Of a stretch of DNA of 42,057 nucleotides, positions 16,690 through 24,717 are shown piece after piece (positions within the stretch are counted from its first letter, which is position 1; every line of letters begins with the position of its first letter). The notes under the pieces were generated by a model, which had not been told where the DNA came from, ran no database searches, and saw only the letters and a program-made list of their open reading frames with translations. The DNA lies in contig PDSI01000111.1 in the NCBI GenBank assembly GCA_002748415.1, forward strand, positions 1 through 42,057, written 5' to 3'. The DNA is from Micrococcales bacterium. GTDB lineage: Bacteria > Actinomycetota > Actinomycetes > Actinomycetales > CAWJMD01. The translations under genes and the position numbers were made by a program.

Positions 16690-18797
16690 GCAACAGCAAC
16701 CCCCTCTCCCGCAGACGGCGGGACAGCCGCAACCGGTCTGCGGCAGCCCGGCTGGGCGTGTCCGGCCTGGCGGTACCGGTGGGCGTGGTCGGCATCGTGT
16801 TGCTGTTGGTGATCCCCATCCCGGCCGTGCTGCTGGACATGCTGATCGCGTTCAACATCACCATCGCACTGGTGATCCTGCTGACCAGCATGTACGTGCG
16901 CCGCCCGCTGGAGTTCGCCATCTTCCCCTCGTTGTTGCTGGTCTTCACGTTGTTCCGGCTGGGACTCAACGTCGCCTCGACCAGGCTGGTGCTGGCCGGT
17001 GGATACGCCGGCAAGGTCATCGACGCGTTCGGCAGCTACGTGGTGTCCGGTTCGCTGGTGATCGGGCTGGTGATCTTCAGCATCCTGGTGGTCATCCAGT
17101 TCGTGGTGATCACCAACGGCGCCGGCCGGGTCGCCGAGGTCGGTGCCCGGTTCACCCTGGATGCGATGCCGGGCAAACAGATGGCAATCGACGCCGACCT
17201 GAACTCCGGCCTGATCGACGAGGACACGGCCCGCAAACGTCGCGCCGAGGTATCCGCCGAGGCGGACTTCTACGGTGCCATGGACGGCGGGTCGAAGTTC
17301 GTCAAGGGCGACGCCATCGCCGGCATCGTGATCACGCTGATCAACCTCGTCGGCGGGTTCGTCATCGGCATGGTGCAGCGCGACATGTCCCCCGGCGAGG
17401 CGCTGAGCACCTATTCGCTGCTGACCGTGGGCGACGGCCTGGTGTCCCAGATCCCGGCCCTGCTGATGTCGGTGTCCACCGGTCTGATCGTCACCCGGGC
17501 CACCACCCAGTCCGACATGGGCACGGACGCGGCCGCCCAGCTGACCCAGCACAAGCCGGCCCTGCAGATCGCCGGTGGCGCGGCTGTCGTGTTCGCCCTC
17601 ATTCCCGGCATGCCGAAGCTGCCGTTCCTACTGGTGGGTTCCGGCTTGCTGCTGGCTGCGCAACGCACCCGGACGGACGACGCCCCGGCCGAGCCCGACG
17701 ACACCGAATCCGAGGCGGGGCCCGCGCTGCCACAGCCTGATTCGCCGGCCGCACTGATGAGCCAGATGCGGGTGGACCCGCTGGAGATCGTGCTGTCCGC
17801 AGACATCATCGATCTGGTGGACACCGGCACCGGTGGTGACCTGTTGGAGCGGGTGCGGTCGTTGCGGCGCAAGGTGGCGCTGGAACTGGGGTTCGTCGTG
17901 CCTCCGGTGCGCACCCGGGACAGCATCGACCTGCCCAGCTCGACCTACGTCATCCGGATCAGCGGGGTGGAAGTCAGCCGCGGCCAGGCGCCACCGGGCA
18001 AGGTGCTCGCCCTGGGCGAGAACCTGACGATGCTGCCCGGCAACCCCACCACCGAGCCGGTGTTCGGGCTGTCCGGGCGGTGGGTGCCGGTCGAGCTGCG
18101 CCATCAGGCGGAGATGATGGGTGCCACCGTGGTGGACCGGGCCTCGGTCCTGGTCACCCATCTGGCCGAGATCATTCGCACGCACGCGGCCCGGTTGCTG
18201 TCCAGGGAAGACACCCGAGCCCTGGTCGACTCGGTCAAGGCCGACAACCCAGCGCTGGTGGAGGAGCTCGTGCCCGGCGCGCTCAGTCTGGGTGAGGTGC
18301 AGCGGGTGCTGCAAGCGCTGCTGGATGAGGCGGTCCCGGTCCGCGATCTGCCGCACGTGTTCGAAGGACTGTCGCTGCGGGCCAAGACCAGCACCGACCT
18401 GGACTCCCTGGTCGAGGCCGCCCGCACCAGCCTGGGCCCGGCGATCGCTGCCCAGCATGCCGTCGACGGGATTCTCAACGTGGTCACCCTCGATCCTGCG
18501 ATGGAGCAGATGCTGGCGGAATCGGTGCGCCCCGGCGAGCACGGTGCCACACTGTCTCTACTGCCAGGGCCGGTCGAGTCGCTGCTGCAACAGCTGGCGG
18601 CCCGTCAGGCCGACGCGGAGAACTCCGGCCAACGCTGCGTCCTGGCGGTCTCCCCCGGGCTACGCCTGCCGATGCGCCGCCTGCTGGCTCTCGGCCTACC
18701 GAAGCTGCCGGTGCTCAGCTACGCCGAGGTCACCTCCGGTGGCCTCCAGATCAACACGGTTGGGACGGTGACGCACCATGACGCGCTTACTGCTTGA
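16686..18797 (+). CDS. flhA: Flagellar export gate protein FlhA
   Basis: 703 aa, full length. About eight membrane helices occupy residues 20-330. The conserved cytoplasmic loop between helices 4 and 5 carries RFTLDAMPGKQMAIDADLNS and the following GLIDEDTARKRR and FVKGDAIAG. The C-terminal half is the nonameric cytoplasmic domain that docks chaperone-substrate complexes (VEEELVPGALSLGEVQRVLQ; LPVLSYAEV near the end). GTG start overlaps the flhB stop; its end overlaps the flhF-like gene by 20 bp. Confidence 0.97.
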   Translation: MSNSNPLSRRRRDSRNRSAAARLGVSGLAVPVGVVGIVLLLVIPIPAVLLDMLIAFNITIALVILLTSMYVRRPLEFAIFPSLLLVFTLFRLGLNVASTRLVLAGGYAGKVIDAFGSYVVSGSLVIGLVIFSILVVIQFVVITNGAGRVAEVGARFTLDAMPGKQMAIDADLNSGLIDEDTARKRRAEVSAEADFYGAMDGGSKFVKGDAIAGIVITLINLVGGFVIGMVQRDMSPGEALSTYSLLTVGDGLVSQIPALLMSVSTGLIVTRATTQSDMGTDAAAQLTQHKPALQIAGGAAVVFALIPGMPKLPFLLVGSGLLLAAQRTRTDDAPAEPDDTESEAGPALPQPDSPAALMSQMRVDPLEIVLSADIIDLVDTGTGGDLLERVRSLRRKVALELGFVVPPVRTRDSIDLPSSTYVIRISGVEVSRGQAPPGKVLALGENLTMLPGNPTTEPVFGLSGRWVPVELRHQAEMMGATVVDRASVLVTHLAEIIRTHAARLLSREDTRALVDSVKADNPALVEELVPGALSLGEVQRVLQALLDEAVPVRDLPHVFEGLSLRAKTSTDLDSLVEAARTSLGPAIAAQHAVDGILNVVTLDPAMEQMLAESVRPGEHGATLSLLPGPVESLLQQLAARQADAENSGQRCVLAVSPGLRLPMRRLLALGLPKLPVLSYAEVTSGGLQINTVGTVTHHDALTA

Positions 18798-20787
18798 GGG
18801 TGCCGACATCGAGGAGTTGCTCGGTCAGATCCGCGCCGATCACGGCCCGCGTGCCCGCATCGTCAAGGCGGAGCGGGTCCGCACCGGCGGCCTCGCAGGT
18901 TTCTTCAGCAAGGAACACTTCGAGGTCACCGTCGAGGTCGACGACGACGCGGACGGCCGAGCCGGCCACGAGGAGCAGCACCTCGAGGACACCGCAGCAG
19001 CGACCGGCGCCGGGGGCCGGGCCACCGGTGGCGACGAGCTGGCCCGGCTGCCGCAGCAGACCGGGCGCGAGGAGGCAGCGGAGAACGACCCGGCGCTGCG
19101 CAACGATGTGACCGTAACGCCGGCGCAACCGGCCACCGCCCGGATCCCCGGCCCTCGGCCGTATTCGCCGTGGCGGCCGAAACCGGTCCGCCCTGCCGCG
19201 CAGGGCCGGCAGCCGGCAGAGGCACCGGAGCCGCCACAGTCCCCGAAGCAACCACAACTCCCGGAGCCACCACAATCCCCGGAGCCACCACAATCCCCGG
19301 AGCCACCACAATCCCCGGAGCCACCACAATCCATCGACCTGACGGATTCCAGGCCACCGGCCAAGCCGCGAACCGGCCCCACCGCCACCGACCCACTGGA
19401 CCGGCTGATCGCCGCCGCCGAATCCGCCGAAGGGTTCACCCGCAGCCTGAACGGGTCCGTCCCGTTCGCACCCCCGGACCCGGCCGCCGCCGTCCACCAA
19501 CCGGTCTCCGCACGCCCCCAGCCGAGTCCGAACCCGGACCCGGGCAAGCACCGCGGCGATTCCTTGCCCGCCGCGGCGGGACCCGGCGAGCAAGACCGGG
19601 ACTGGCACGCCACGGGCGAGGATGCCGACAGCACCGACCCGGCGAACCCAACCGACCCGGCGAGCCCAACCGAACCGGGCTGGGCAGACTCGGCTTTGAG
19701 TGATTCACCGTTCGCCGCCGACTCCGCCGAAGCCTTCGCGGCCGTACTCCAGCAGGCACGCAAGCGGGCTGCCGGGCTGGATCCCGAGGACACCGGGGAA
19801 CCTGCTCACCGAGCACGGCACGTGCGTCCGGTGCAATCCGCCCGGTGGCTGACCGCGGACGCGCCGGAACACCAGCCCGCGGACGAGGAATCGCGCGCTG
19901 AGCGCCACGCCGAAGACCCGGACCACCAGGGCGCCGGCCGCCGCAGCACGCACCACCACAGCACACCCCAGCCGCCGCCGCTGGATGTGGGCGCGGACCG
20001 GACCGTCCCGGACGAGAATGATCTCGCCCAGGCTCCGGATGCGGCCGAGCCCAGCCAACCGCCGGAGACACCGGAGACGCCGGAGACGCCGGAGACGCCT
20101 GAGACGTCTGAGACGGCAGGCGGCGGCGGGCCCGGGTACGCCGGCCCGCACTCGCCCGCGCCCACGATTCCGCCCGATCCGGACGACCTGGCCGGCCGGC
20201 TGGCCGACCTCGGAATGCCGAAGCAGCTGTGCACCGGGGTTCGGAGCATGCCCGACCTGCTGGACCGGTTGAACCGTTTGGAGCACGGGCGGATGGCCCG
20301 CCCGGCCGCCGGACAACTGGTAGCGGTCGTGGCCGATCCCGCCACGGCCGCCCACAAGGGCGCGGAATTGGCCGCCCGCTGGCGGCTAGCGCCGCACGCT
20401 GTGGTGGACGCGGACGGCCTGGACGCCACGGCGGCCCACGAACTGCGCCAGCAGGTGGCGGCGACGCGGCGCCCGCACATCGTCGCTTTCCGGGCCTCAC
20501 GTGCCCTGGACGATGCGGAATGGGCGGCCGACCTGCTGATCGCGCTGGCTGCCCACCAGGTGATCCTGGTCGCGGACGCGACCTGGGACACCGCTGAGCT
20601 CACCCGCTGGATGCGAGCGCTGCAGGTTCCGGTGACCGCGGTGTCGTTGGTGAATACCGCCGGCAGCCCCGCACCGGCCACGGCCCTGGGGTGGCCCGCC
20701 CCGGTAGCCGAACTGGAAGGCGAGCGCGCCGACGGTCCGGGCTGGGCGCGGTTGCTGCTGGCCCGGGCGGTGGGTGAGCTGCCGTGA
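18778..20787 (+). CDS. FlhF-like protein with long repetitive linker and degenerate GTPase domain
   Basis: 669 aa. Residues 1-58 match the FlhF N-terminal domain (LLLEGADIEELLGQIRADHG, PRARIVKAERVRTGGLAGFF). FlhF is an SRP-type GTPase that sets flagellum position and number. Residues about 60-465 are Pro/Glu/Asp-rich and disordered, with PEPPQS and PET repeats. Residues about 466-669 occupy the place of the NG GTPase, but the expected P-loop (G-x-x-G-x-G-K-T) is replaced by VAVVADPATAAHKG (about 515-528), and no D-T-A-G-R or T-K-x-D motif is visible. The fold retains a hydrophobic strand/helix rhythm (VDADGLDATAAHELRQQVA; ALAAHQVILVADATWD). Downstream of flhA, the normal flhF place. Gene identity is fairly sure; loss of GTP binding is inferred from motifs. 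Confidence 0.75.
   Translation: MTRLLLEGADIEELLGQIRADHGPRARIVKAERVRTGGLAGFFSKEHFEVTVEVDDDADGRAGHEEQHLEDTAAATGAGGRATGGDELARLPQQTGREEAAENDPALRNDVTVTPAQPATARIPGPRPYSPWRPKPVRPAAQGRQPAEAPEPPQSPKQPQLPEPPQSPEPPQSPEPPQSPEPPQSIDLTDSRPPAKPRTGPTATDPLDRLIAAAESAEGFTRSLNGSVPFAPPDPAAAVHQPVSARPQPSPNPDPGKHRGDSLPAAAGPGEQDRDWHATGEDADSTDPANPTDPASPTEPGWADSALSDSPFAADSAEAFAAVLQQARKRAAGLDPEDTGEPAHRARHVRPVQSARWLTADAPEHQPADEESRAERHAEDPDHQGAGRRSTHHHSTPQPPPLDVGADRTVPDENDLAQAPDAAEPSQPPETPETPETPETPETSETAGGGGPGYAGPHSPAPTIPPDPDDLAGRLADLGMPKQLCTGVRSMPDLLDRLNRLEHGRMARPAAGQLVAVVADPATAAHKGAELAARWRLAPHAVVDADGLDATAAHELRQQVAATRRPHIVAFRASRALDDAEWAADLLIALAAHQVILVADATWDTAELTRWMRALQVPVTAVSLVNTAGSPAPATALGWPAPVAELEGERADGPGWARLLLARAVGELP
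19225..19332 (+). repeat. 18-bp tandem repeats encoding PEPPQS
   Basis: Four near-exact 18-bp copies from 19261, preceded by two diverged copies, encode PEPPQS repeats in the linker of the FlhF-like protein. The copies are almost identical at DNA level, so the expansion is recent or kept uniform by slippage. Unit length is a multiple of three, so copy-number change keeps frame. Confidence 0.85.
20062..20115 (+). repeat. 9-bp tandem repeats encoding PET
   Basis: Six 9-bp units (CCGGAGACG and close variants) encode PET-PET-PET-PET-PET-SET just before the degenerate GTPase domain of the FlhF-like protein. In-frame slippage could vary linker length. Confidence 0.85.
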
Positions 20788-21065
20788 ACACCCGGTTGGT
20801 GACGGTCATCGCGCTGATTCTGGGGGGACCGAGCATCTACACCATGCTGCAGGGCAGGCTGGACCCGGACGCGGCGATGATCAGGATCATGGGTGCCGTC
20901 GCATTCGGGGTCTTCACCGATCTCGCGGTACGTGGCTATGTCAGTCTGGCCGGGCCGGGCGCGACGGACCAACAGGCCGATCCGGAACCGGCCGGCCCCA
21001 CCCCCACGCCCGAAGACGCGCCGTCCCCGGCGACCGGTCCACCCGCGACCGACGGACAGTCGTAA
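20784..21065 (+). CDS. Small two-helix membrane protein of the flagellar operon (unknown)
   Basis: 93 aa, not recognised. Two likely membrane helices (TRLVTVIALILGGPSIYTML and AAMIRIMGAVAFGVFTDLAV) are joined by a short polar turn and followed by a Pro/Asp/Thr-rich C-terminal tail of about 35 residues. The GTG start overlaps the flhF-like stop (GTGA), so it is translationally coupled to that gene; csrA starts 9 bp after its stop. Context suggests a partner of the FlhF-like protein or the export gate, but no function can be read from the sequence. Confidence 0.75.
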   Translation: MNTRLVTVIALILGGPSIYTMLQGRLDPDAAMIRIMGAVAFGVFTDLAVRGYVSLAGPGATDQQADPEPAGPTPTPEDAPSPATGPPATDGQS

Positions 21066-21074
21066 AATGGCCTT

Positions 21075-21317
21075 GTGCTCGTACTCACTCGCCGTACCGG
21101 CCAGAACGTGATGATCGGTGACGATGTCGTCGTCAAGGTGCTCGACGTCCGCGGGGACGTCGTCCGGCTGGGCATTGAGGCGCCCCGGTCCACCAAGGTG
21201 CACCGCGAGGAGGTTTATGAGGCGGTGCGGCAAGCCAACGAGGCCGCAGCGGCTGCAGCGAACGACGATGCGGCCGCCGCGCTGGCCAAGTCGCTGAGCC
21301 GCCCGAAACCCGGCTGA
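21075..21317 (+). CDS. csrA: Carbon storage regulator CsrA
   Basis: 80 aa. CsrA is a dimeric RNA-binding protein that recognises GGA in leader hairpins and represses flagellin or other mRNAs. The sequence MLVLTRRTGQNVMIGDDVVV, then KVLDVRGDVVRLGIEAP and VHREEVYEAV matches CsrA throughout, including the RNA-binding R44-region. A 20-residue Ala-rich tail is extra. Start is GTG 21075, giving MLVLTRR. In Gram-positive flagellar loci CsrA is antagonised by FliW; fliW is not in this window. CsrA in an actinomycete is normally tied to motility, fitting its position at the end of the flagellar cluster. Confidence 0.96.
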   Translation: MLVLTRRTGQNVMIGDDVVVKVLDVRGDVVRLGIEAPRSTKVHREEVYEAVRQANEAAAAAANDDAAAALAKSLSRPKPG

Positions 21318-21572
21318 ACCGCCCACAACAGCCAAACGGCAGCCCTTTCCGTCCAACCCCGGGTAGTTCAGCACCGATGAAACTGCTGGTTTATGCGGCG
21401 CGTATGGCTTGCGTGGGGCCGAGCACCGGACAAGGATGCCGATATGGGCGCATTGCCTGTTCGAACCACAGCACGGAGCCGCCGCGCGGCCGCCAGACAG
21501 CATGATGCTCGGTCCCACCGCGGACGTGTCCCCGTCGCCGCCGCCGGACACGTACCGGCGACCACCTGAGCG

Positions 21573-23300
21573 ATGACACGCGAGAGCGTGATCGACGCTC
21601 CGCCCCCACTGCCCACCGGGACACCGTCGACCGAGGGGCTCGAATCCCTGTCCGGGCGTGGACCGCAGCCGCGACCGGGCGCTGCCGGGTGGCACGGGAG
21701 TCGGCACACGACCTGGCACTGGGCGTGGTTGTTGCTGCTCGCCGTGGTCATGTACGCGGTGGTAGAGATGTCTTTCCTGGTCGGGTTCGCCACCCAGAGC
21801 GTCGTCGCCGTCTGGCCGGCCGCCGGACTGGCCTACTGGATGGTCACCCGATACGGAGCACGAGCCGCTCCGTTCGTTCTGCTCGGCGACCTCGGCTACT
21901 CACTGGTCCACCTCGACCCCAAGCCCTTCTACCTGACCGTCAGCGCGGGCAACACGCTCGCGGCCCTCGCCGCCGCGGTCATCGTCAAACGCCTACTCGG
22001 CGCCGCAGACCCGTTCGGCTCGGTCCGCAACGCCGCCAGCTTCGTCGCCGCCGGAGCCGGGTCGTTGTCAGTCGTGGCCGCCACTTTCGGCACCACCCTG
22101 GTGAGCTGGCACTTTCACCTGCCACCGGCAGCAGTGGACAACCTCGCATGGAGATGGATGCTGTCGGACTACACCGGCACGATCGTCATCGCACCACTGT
22201 TGTTCGCCCTGTCCCGCAGGACCGGGCCGCCCCAACCCCCACCGCGCCACGACGTCGGTGAGCTGGTCGCCCTGCCGGTCATGCTGGCCGTCATCTGGGC
22301 ACTGGCCAGCAGCCCGCTGTCCGGGCTGCTCGGGGTGTACCCCATCGTGCTGTTGACGATGCCGTTCGTGGTCTGGATGGCAACCAGGACCCCTAGCCCA
22401 CTGCGCCTGGCCGCCAGCTACTTCGTCGTCACCGCTTTCTCGCTGGTCCTGACGCTGACGCGGACCGGGGCCACCGAAGCCGCTTTCCTGACCGTTCAGC
22501 TGTACGTGTGCGTGGTAATCGGCACCGGGTTGCTGATCCACGGGCTCGGTTGCGAACGCCGCCAGCTGGTCCAAGACCTGGTGCGGGAACGATCCGAACT
22601 CGAGCGCCGGGTCGCCGACCGCACCGCCGCCCTGTCGGCCGAGGTGAACGAACGGGAGAAGCTCGCCGAAGAGTTGCACGTGCTGGCCAGCACCGACTCA
22701 CTGACCGGGCTGGCGAACCGGCGGCACTTCCTGCAGCTGACGCAGGTGGAGATGGAGGCGTTGCGGGCCAGCAACAAACCGATGTCCGTCATCATGATCG
22801 ACCTCGACCACTTCAAACAGATCAACGACACGATGGGCCACGCAACCGGCGACGAGGTCCTGCGGTGTGTGGCCGAGGTGACTCAGGAGTGCTTGCGCAG
22901 CAAGTCCGACCTCGTGGCCCGGCTCGGAGGCGAGGAGTTCGCGGTCCTGCTCCCGGACACCGGCCTGCGCGGCGCGGCCCGGTTCGCCGAACGGCTCCGG
23001 CTGGCCGTCGAGGTGGCCGTCGGGCCGGCCAGCCATGTGGCCCCGCTGACCTGCAGCCTCGGAGTGGCCGAAGCCGACGTGTGCGACCCCGACCTCGACG
23101 CGCTGCTGTGCCGGGCCGATGCCGCCTTGTACCGGGCCAAGCAGTCCGGACGCAATCAAGTCTGCCTGCAGCCTGCCAGCGCACCGGCCGAGCCGCGGAC
23201 TGGGCGGCACGTACGGACTGGGCGGCAGTTGGAGGCGGGTTGTCAGCCACTCGCGCTGCCGGCTGACGGACAGGACCGGCTGACGGACAGGACCGGCTGA
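21573..23300 (+). CDS. MASE1-domain diguanylate cyclase (GGDEF)
   Basis: 575 aa. Residues about 48-330 hold a MASE1 membrane sensor with roughly eight helices (VWPAAGLAYWMVTRYGARAA; ASFVAAGAGSLSVVAATFGT). A coiled coil follows (about 335-375, RERSELERRVADRTAALSAE), then a GGDEF domain starting at DSLTGLANRRHF. The active site is GGEEF at 452-456, compatible with cyclase activity that makes c-di-GMP from two GTP. The inhibitory I-site RxxD expected just upstream reads SKSD, so product inhibition is probably lost. It is a separate unit 255 bp after csrA; that gap holds no gene or clear signal. A 17-bp duplication forms the C-terminus. Confidence 0.93.
   Translation: MTRESVIDAPPPLPTGTPSTEGLESLSGRGPQPRPGAAGWHGSRHTTWHWAWLLLLAVVMYAVVEMSFLVGFATQSVVAVWPAAGLAYWMVTRYGARAAPFVLLGDLGYSLVHLDPKPFYLTVSAGNTLAALAAAVIVKRLLGAADPFGSVRNAASFVAAGAGSLSVVAATFGTTLVSWHFHLPPAAVDNLAWRWMLSDYTGTIVIAPLLFALSRRTGPPQPPPRHDVGELVALPVMLAVIWALASSPLSGLLGVYPIVLLTMPFVVWMATRTPSPLRLAASYFVVTAFSLVLTLTRTGATEAAFLTVQLYVCVVIGTGLLIHGLGCERRQLVQDLVRERSELERRVADRTAALSAEVNEREKLAEELHVLASTDSLTGLANRRHFLQLTQVEMEALRASNKPMSVIMIDLDHFKQINDTMGHATGDEVLRCVAEVTQECLRSKSDLVARLGGEEFAVLLPDTGLRGAARFAERLRLAVEVAVGPASHVAPLTCSLGVAEADVCDPDLDALLCRADAALYRAKQSGRNQVCLQPASAPAEPRTGRHVRTGRQLEAGCQPLALPADGQDRLTDRTG
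23261..23294 (+). repeat. 17-bp tandem duplication at the 3' end of the GGDEF gene
   Basis: Positions 23261-23277 are repeated exactly at 23278-23294. As 17 is not a multiple of three, the second copy is read in another frame (first copy ADGQDR, second LTDRTG) and brings a TGA into frame at 23298-23300. A single-copy ancestor would have read further into the convergent ruvC tail. Confidence 0.9.
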
Positions 23301-23314
23301 CCGGCGGGGCAGGG

Positions 23315-23911
23315 TCACCGCCGCCGGGCAGCGGCCAACCCGGATCGCGGCCATTGCCGCGGTGCCTGCGCCGACTGCTGCTGCGCTTGCGCCCATTGCT
23401 GCTGGGCTTGGGTCACCGGCCGGCCGGGACGCTCCAGCACGGGGCCACGCCACAGGTGGCACAGCGCCAACGCGAGCGCGTCCGCGGCGTCCGCCGGGCT
23501 GGGCCGCTGCGGCAACCGCAAGATGTGGGTGACCATCGAGGTGACCTGGGCCTTGCCGGCCCGCCCCGATCCGGTCACCGACGCCTTGATCTCACTCGGG
23601 GTGTGCATCGTCACCGGCACCCCTGCCTGGGCGGCGGCGAGAACGGCCACCCCGCCCGCCTGGGCGGTACCCATCACCGTACGCAGGTTGGCCTGGCTGA
23701 ACACCCGCTCCACAGCCACCGCGTCCGGGCGGAACTGTTCGAGGAGTTCCGCGACACGGGTATGCACCTGGCCGAGCCGTTGCGCCAGTTCGTCCGTGGA
23801 ACTGGTGCGCAGCACCTCGACGTGCACCAAACTGGCCGTCCGGTGCCGGGAACCGTCGACGATACCCAGTCCGCACCGGGTCAGGCCCGGGTCGACGCCA
23901 AGCACCCGCAT
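23315..23911 (-). CDS. ruvC: Holliday junction resolvase RuvC
   Basis: 198 aa. RuvC cuts four-way DNA junctions as a dimer. The four acidic catalytic residues are visible: D7 in VLGVDPGL, E68 in VAVERVF, and D141/D144 in [35 protein letters not shown] and [20 protein letters not shown] are family motifs. The C-terminal 40 residues form a low-complexity Gln/Ala-rich tail ([17 protein letters not shown]), longer than usual. It lies 10 bp after yebC in the same direction. ruvA and ruvB, which usually follow, are absent; instead the GGDEF gene ends convergently 14 bp away. Confidence 0.96.
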   Translation of the reverse strand: MRVLGVDPGLTRCGLGIVDGSRHRTASLVHVEVLRTSSTDELAQRLGQVHTRVAELLEQFRPDAVAVERVFSQANLRTVMGTAQAGGVAVLAAAQAGVPVTMHTPSEIKASVTGSGRAGKAQVTSMVTHILRLPQRPSPADAADALALALCHLWRGPVLERPGRPVTQAQQQWAQAQQQSAQAPRQWPRSGLAAARRR

Positions 23912-23921
23912 CGCAGCAGCC

Positions 23922-24671
23922 TCAGCCGACCTCGGCCATGACCTCGTCGCTGACGTCGAAGTTGGCGAAGACGTTCTGCACGTCGTCGGAGTCCTCCAGT
24001 GCTTCGATGAGCCGGAACGCCTTGCCCGCCCCGTCGGCGTCCAGTTCCACCTGGTTGGCGGGCAGCCACTGCGCCTCGGCGGAGTCGTAGTCGATGCCTG
24101 CCTCCTGCAGAGCAGTGCGTACGGCCACCAGGTCGCCGGGTTCGCTGATGACCTCGAACGCCTCGTCCAGGTCGTTGACCTCTTCCGCGCCGGCGTCCAG
24201 CACCGCAGCGAGCACGTCGTCCTCGGTCAGCTCACCCTTGGCCACCAGCACCACGCCCTTACGGGAGAACAGGTAGGCCACGCTGCCGGGGTCGGCCAGG
24301 CTGCCCCCGTTGCGGGTGAAAGCCACCCGCACGTCGCTGGCGGCCCGGTTGCGGTTGTCGGTCAGGCACTCCACCAGGAAGGCGACCCCGTTCGGCCCGT
24401 ACCCCTCATACATGATGGTCTCGTAGCTGGCCCCGCCGGCATCCTGCCCGGCGCCACGTTTGACCGCGCGGTCGATGTTGTCGTTGGGGACCGAAGACTT
24501 CTTCGCCTTCTGGATGGCGTCGTACAGGGTGGGGTTGCCGGCCGGGTCGCCGCCGCCGGTGCGGGCCGCCACCTCGATGTTCTTGATCAGCTTGGCGAAC
24601 ATCTTGCCGCGCTTGGCGTCGATCACGGCCTTCTTGTGTTTGGTGGTCGCCCACTTGGAGTGCCCGGACAT
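23922..24671 (-). CDS. yebC: YebC/PmpR-family regulator or ribosome-associated factor
   Basis: 249 aa, the standard size. The start [20 protein letters not shown], then [17 protein letters not shown] is almost invariant in YebC. Later hallmarks are [20 protein letters not shown] and [19 protein letters not shown]. YebC proteins were described as DNA-binding regulators, and recently some members as helpers of translation through proline stretches. GGAGGA sits just upstream of the ATG. Order yebC-ruvC is the common actinobacterial arrangement; the pdxS-pdxT genes that flank yebC in many relatives are missing here. Confidence 0.96.
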   Translation of the reverse strand: MSGHSKWATTKHKKAVIDAKRGKMFAKLIKNIEVAARTGGGDPAGNPTLYDAIQKAKKSSVPNDNIDRAVKRGAGQDAGGASYETIMYEGYGPNGVAFLVECLTDNRNRAASDVRVAFTRNGGSLADPGSVAYLFSRKGVVLVAKGELTEDDVLAAVLDAGAEEVNDLDEAFEVISEPGDLVAVRTALQEAGIDYDSAEAQWLPANQVELDADGAGKAFRLIEALEDSDDVQNVFANFDVSDEVMAEVG

Positions 24672-24717
24672 GCACTCCTCCTTTCGGTACAGGTGCTCGC
24701 GGTACGAGGGTACCTGC

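Noticed and set aside
19225..19332. Evenly spaced repeats considered as a CRISPR array
   Set aside because: Units are contiguous 18-bp copies without spacers and are in frame within a coding linker; no cas genes.
21360..21480. tRNA-like fragments (GGTAGTTCAGC, later GTTCGAACC) between csrA and the GGDEF gene
   Set aside because: The parts are about 100 nt apart and no acceptor or anticodon stem can be drawn, so this is not a tRNA.
19806..21719. 637-codon open frame on the - strand opposite the FlhF-like gene, csrA and beyond
   Set aside because: It runs antisense across three real genes, including the clear csrA, and encodes Arg/Ser-rich noise; a shadow of GC-rich codon use.
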